A stretch of DNA of 64,000 bases from contig JADKDK010000006.1 in NCBI GenBank assembly GCA_016718385.1, forward strand, positions 310,001 through 374,000. Reading direction: 5' to 3'. The stretch is from Gammaproteobacteria bacterium (GTDB lineage Bacteria; Pseudomonadota; Gammaproteobacteria; Pseudomonadales; UBA5518). Under the pieces are notes generated by a model. The model did not search any database, was not told the origin of the DNA, and saw only the letters and a list, made by a program, of their open reading frames with translations. Both the position numbers and the translations under genes were made by a program. The number at the start of each line of letters is the position of its first letter. Positions within the stretch are counted from its first letter, which is position 1. Positions 60,552 to 64,000 of this stretch are shown here, piece after piece.

Positions 60552-63206
60552 CTACCCGGGCGCCTCGGGGATGATCGACGGGAGCTTTTCAACCGGCTGG
60601 CCGAGCAGCTTGTGCCTGATGTGCCACTGCAGGTGCAGCACCTGTGCCTCCAGGTCACCGCGGAAGTTGCGCGGGATGTAGCCCGATCCCGGATCCGGGT
60701 AATCCGGGCACGTCTCGACGCCCGTTGAGGAATCCACGCTGCAGGAATCCAGCACCGCATACTCGGGGAGATTCCAGATCTTGTCGTCCTTGAAGTAGCA
60801 GGTGTCGAACGCAGACCAGAGACCGCCGCCCTTGTTGTTCGCGGTCGTCGCCTGCCTGAGCTCCGTGAGCAGCCAATCCAGCCGCGAGAGCACGCCGGTG
60901 TAGTCCCCGGCGTCGAAGCTGCTGCGGATTTTCTCGATCAGCAGGCTGCCGCCCGTGAGATTGCCCGGCTGCGGCCAGACATTCGAGATGATGTTCTGGT
61001 CCGCAACCACGCAGGAGCTGCGCGTCCCGTCCTCGGCAAAGGCCCTGCCGGGCTGCAGCAGGGTCTGCTCGAGGTCGTCGAGCTCCGCACGGACGATAGC
61101 CCGGAAACCCGGGTTGTCTGTCCCGGTCACGCCAGTTCCATACCGCCCCGGATCGGCGGAACCGTCGAAGTAGATCAGATCCTTCAACAGGTAGGAGCGG
61201 GTCAGGGCTCCGCCACGCACGCTGGCGCATCCCGTCGTGACGTCGCGGACCTGGCCCTCACGGGCGTAGCCGTTGCCGACCACGTACGGTATCTCGTCGT
61301 TGCGCGGCAGCCAACCGATCAGCGGGTCGACGTTGGTGGTCACATCGGGCAAGCACTCATAGGCCGGATTGGTGGGACCGTTGGCGTCCACTTCGTGCTC
61401 GACCACCGAGTTCACGACGTCCCGGAAGTCCGTGTCCTGAGTGGCACTTTCCGCCAGGAAATCCGCTTTGGCATTGATCAGGCGGAAGACCGGTTTCCCG
61501 CCGATTTCCAGGTTGGGCATGCCGCAGATGTACCACGGTATGCGGACGGTTCCGGAGTCCACGTCGATCGGCGTGACCTCCAGGCCCGGCAACTGCGCCG
61601 ACGCCGGCACACCGCTCGCCGCCCCCCAGGTCTGCCGCAGCGTGACGCCGTTGACGGAATCCTCGATTTCAGCGTCCGGAACCGGCGGCGTGCCGCCGCA
61701 ATGCAGGCGCGGGTCCTCGATGTCGTACACGCCATCGAGTTCGATGCGCCCCTTGATGTCCGGTTCGTCATTGAAACTGGTCAGGAAGCTCCCGTCACCG
61801 AGCCAGTCGATCAGGCAGTCCTTGCGATCCACCGTGCCGTCGCTGTTGTCGCCCTGGTCGGTCGAGTCGGTCGGGCAATTCACTATCCGGAATATCGGCG
61901 CGACGCTGATTTCCACCGCAGCCCAATTGCTGGAGGCGTTGTCGGGATCGGACACCCTGTAGGTGAACCTGTCCACGCCACTGAAGCCGGACCCAGGGGT
62001 GTAGGAAAGTCCACCGGACGTTTGGGCCACGGTTCCGCCTGCGGGCTGGGTGAAGCCGCTGATGACCAGGTCCGACGTCGGATTGTCGATGTCGTAGTCG
62101 TTCGCGTCCACCAGGTAAGCCCTGGTGAGCACGAGGGGCGTCGCGCTGCCTTCCTTAACCTTGAACTTCGTCTTCAGGCTGGAGGTGGGGTCGTTGACCG
62201 CGAACGGCGCATCGTTGACCGGCGCGACACTGATGCTCACCGTGCCCGATGCCGTGCCGCCGGCCCCGTCACCGACCCGGTAAGTGAAGCTGTCGCTGCC
62301 GGACCAGTTGGCCTCCGGCGTGTAGCGCACACAGCCTTTCGAATCGACGGCACCCAGCGTGCCGTGCAGGGGCGAGTTCGTGACCGTGACGGTGAGCTTG
62401 TCGCCGTCCGGGTCCGAATCGTTTCCGGCGGGGCAGATCGAGACAGGCGTATCCTCCGTGGTGGCAACGCTGTCGGGCCGCGCTACCGGCGCGCTGTTCA
62501 GGCGCTTGGGCAGGCTGAGCAACATGCCGAGCTCCCAGGTCTTGTTGCTAGTCTGGCCCGGTATGCTGACCGGGAATGTCGCATAGCCGCCACGGCCCGT
62601 CTTGGAGATTCCATTGGCTCCCACGCCGAACTGCAGGATGCTGGGCGGGCTGGGTGCATCGACGGGCTGATACAGCGACTCCCCGGGTTTGCCAATTGGA
62701 CCCCTGATGGTGCCCGCACACCACCAGGTCCCGGCCAGCGGATCCTCTCCCGTCGTGGTGCCGAAAACCGGTGTCTTGCCCCACTTGCTCGGCCAGTAGA
62801 GGGGGTCCGTGCCGACGACGCACCTGTGCAGCCCGCCGAGCGCGAGGTTCACGTCGACCACCATGGTGTTCTTGTTGCCTTTCACCTTGCCCGTCAGCAA
62901 GGCCGTCCCGGCGCTGTCATCGATGGTCAGCGTGCTGGCACAGGTCTCGACGTCAGCAGTCGCCGGGTCATCCTTCAGCCACGAGAAGAAGTGCTCGCGG
63001 GAAATGCAGTCGCGCGAAGACGCGTCGCACTGTGGCGAGTAGTAGACGTCGTTGGTGTACAGGCCGTGGGTGCTGGTCGAGTTACTGACGCAGTACTGCC
63101 ACTTCGCAGCTGCCGCCTCGCCGGCCTGCAGCATCAATGTGCCTGCCAGGACCAGCAGTGACGTCGCGGACCGGGTACCGGCAAGCAATGCGGGAACGGT
63201 CTTCAT
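60552..63206 (-). CDS. Large secreted protein with Ig/cadherin-like repeats
   Basis: An 884-residue exported protein with GAGGTGAATC just before ATG 63206. The signal peptide is about 1-34 (ending GEAAAA). A Cys-containing N-terminal domain (about 35-235) is followed by two tandem Ig-like/cadherin repeats (about 240-335 and 340-440), with APVARPDSVATTEDTPVSI, NDSDPDGDKLTV and YTPEANWSGSDSFTYRV. A C-terminal unknown region of about 440 residues is rich in Asp, Cys and Trp. The D-x-D-G-D motifs probably bind calcium. No secretion system genes are adjacent, and codon use looks less GC-extreme than the neighbours, which may indicate recent acquisition. Function unknown. Confidence 0.75.
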   Translation of the reverse strand: MKTVPALLAGTRSATSLLVLAGTLMLQAGEAAAAKWQYCVSNSTSTHGLYTNDVYYSPQCDASSRDCISREHFFSWLKDDPATADVETCASTLTIDDSAGTALLTGKVKGNKNTMVVDVNLALGGLHRCVVGTDPLYWPSKWGKTPVFGTTTGEDPLAGTWWCAGTIRGPIGKPGESLYQPVDAPSPPSILQFGVGANGISKTGRGGYATFPVSIPGQTSNKTWELGMLLSLPKRLNSAPVARPDSVATTEDTPVSICPAGNDSDPDGDKLTVTVTNSPLHGTLGAVDSKGCVRYTPEANWSGSDSFTYRVGDGAGGTASGTVSISVAPVNDAPFAVNDPTSSLKTKFKVKEGSATPLVLTRAYLVDANDYDIDNPTSDLVISGFTQPAGGTVAQTSGGLSYTPGSGFSGVDRFTYRVSDPDNASSNWAAVEISVAPIFRIVNCPTDSTDQGDNSDGTVDRKDCLIDWLGDGSFLTSFNDEPDIKGRIELDGVYDIEDPRLHCGGTPPVPDAEIEDSVNGVTLRQTWGAASGVPASAQLPGLEVTPIDVDSGTVRIPWYICGMPNLEIGGKPVFRLINAKADFLAESATQDTDFRDVVNSVVEHEVDANGPTNPAYECLPDVTTNVDPLIGWLPRNDEIPYVVGNGYAREGQVRDVTTGCASVRGGALTRSYLLKDLIYFDGSADPGRYGTGVTGTDNPGFRAIVRAELDDLEQTLLQPGRAFAEDGTRSSCVVADQNIISNVWPQPGNLTGGSLLIEKIRSSFDAGDYTGVLSRLDWLLTELRQATTANNKGGGLWSAFDTCYFKDDKIWNLPEYAVLDSCSVDSSTGVETCPDYPDPGSGYIPRNFRGDLEAQVLHLQWHIRHKLLGQPVEKLPSIIPEAPG

Positions 63207-63608
63207 GATTCACCTCGACTTTTGATCTGGCTGCCCACATTTTCCGAGGCTCAGTGCGCGAGAACCTCGAAGCTGTTGGCGCGGAGCGCCGCCACCGAGC
63301 TGACCCTGATTGCACAAGCAAGGATCGCGCCGAAATACTAGATTCGAATTTTGTCAAGGCCGAGACTATGCGCCAGCTCTATAACTGTGCGCAAGCACAC
63401 AAAACTAAATACTTTTTAATGCCCCGGGAATCGCGGAAAACCGGGCGCGAACACACGTTCTCGCCCCAAAGGGGACAGGGCTCGCCCTCATTCGGTGCGG
63501 ACGGGTCGCCGAACAACCGCGGGCGCGCAACGACCGGACGCAGCCCCCGCGCCGGCCGCGTGTAAAAAAACCTGACAGAATCGCGCCCGCCGGCGGCGCG
63601 CAAGCGAT
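63207..63608. other. 402-base intergenic region
   Basis: No gene recognised. AT-rich segments at 63320-63360 and 63395-63420 probably hold the promoter of the Ig-like protein gene. Near 63562-63602 a GC-rich inverted repeat and a run of seven A (T on the minus strand, 63564-63570) downstream of the acetyltransferase could be a weak terminator. Confidence 0.5.
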
Positions 63609-64000
63609 CTACAGCAGCAGGCGTCGCAGATCGCCCAGAACGACCACCAGGAAGCTCAGGAAGTTGCCCGCGTCCGCGCCGTTGATCACGCGGTGGTCGT
63701 AGGACAGCGATAGCGGCAGCGTCTTGCGCGCCAGGAATTCCTGCCCGTTCCACACCGGTCGCACCGCGAGTTTCGATACGCCGAGGATCGCGACCTCCGG
63801 CGCATTCACGATCGGCGTGAAGCCTTCGCCGCCGATGTTGCCGAGGCTGGAGATCGTGAAGCAGGCGCCCTGCATCTCGGCAAGCTTCAGCTTGCGGTTG
63901 CGCGCCTTGTCGGCCAGTTCGCGCGCCTCGGCGGCCAGTTCCCACACCGACTTGCGGTCGACGTCGCGGATCACGGGCACCACGAGGCCCTGCGGCGTGT
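63609..64000 (-). CDS. aceF: Dihydrolipoyllysine acyltransferase (pyruvate dehydrogenase E2), C-terminal part
   Basis: The last 130 codons of an E2 catalytic domain; the gene continues beyond the window. Visible are VVPVIRDVDRKSVWELAAEARELADKARNRKL, MQGACFTISSLGNIGGEGFTPIVNAPEVAILGVSKLAVRPVWNG, and the catalytic SYDHRVINGADAGNFL with His and Asp. These match AceF of pyruvate dehydrogenase complexes better than the 2-oxoglutarate or branched-chain enzymes. It transfers the acetyl group from lipoamide to CoA. Confidence 0.92.
   Translation of the reverse strand, partial: TPQGLVVPVIRDVDRKSVWELAAEARELADKARNRKLKLAEMQGACFTISSLGNIGGEGFTPIVNAPEVAILGVSKLAVRPVWNGQEFLARKTLPLSLSYDHRVINGADAGNFLSFLVVVLGDLRRLLL

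Overview
The window is 64 kb of very GC-rich (about 70 percent by eye), gene-dense bacterial chromosome, most consistent with a gammaproteobacterium. The pointers are FabV, RhlE, an AceF-type E2, the DUF1302/DUF1329 envelope cluster, DUF2339/DUF3999, and dispersed palindromes of the GTCCGGCTTCAGCCGGAC kind. No rRNA, tRNA, CRISPR array, phage or IS element was seen.

Layout. 1-2409: two PepSY proteins and a two-component system, ending in a 32-G homopolymer. 2475-8904: an MFS exporter, then a NodT-type outer-membrane lipoprotein, a membrane fusion protein and a split MacB (ATPase plus permease), which together form a tripartite efflux pump. 8911-11736: CitE-like lyase, GNAT acetyltransferase, glutamate racemase, deazaflavin-type oxidoreductase. 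11824-18377 (minus): a four-gene envelope operon (YCF48-like, RND/MMPL exporter, DUF1302, DUF1329). 18476-23393: methyltransferase and the DUF2339-DUF3999 pair. 23482-31377: Rieske oxygenase, RhlE, RsuA-type pseudouridine synthase, Lys-rich small protein, RRM protein, CHASE2 membrane protein with an M48 protease, thioredoxin-like protein.

31473-46594 (all minus) is the metabolic centrepiece. It encodes degradation of the last two steroid rings (C/D rings, the HIP pathway known from Mycobacterium and Rhodococcus). FadD3 would activate the indanone propionate HIP; IpdF, IpdC and EchA20 open the five-membered ring; IpdAB open the six-membered ring; FadA6 and two pairs of acyl-CoA dehydrogenases finish beta-oxidation. 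Two overlapping Lrp/AsnC regulators sit between fadD3 and ipdA, where a TetR-type KstR2 might have been expected. No ring A/B genes lie in the window.

46805-55676: GGDEF cyclase coupled to a MATE transporter, a YbjQ-YbjQ-M48 operon, a TPR-like membrane protein, FabV with an MBL hydrolase, and an AEC transporter. 55797-60403: a SLOG-like plus four-TM protein coupled to a small PGDYG-like protein, convergent with a TIR-TM-TPR protein. This is a candidate nucleotide-signalling or defence locus and the least-described part of the window. 60552-63206 is a secreted Ig/cadherin-like protein. The window closes inside a dihydrolipoyl acetyltransferase gene.
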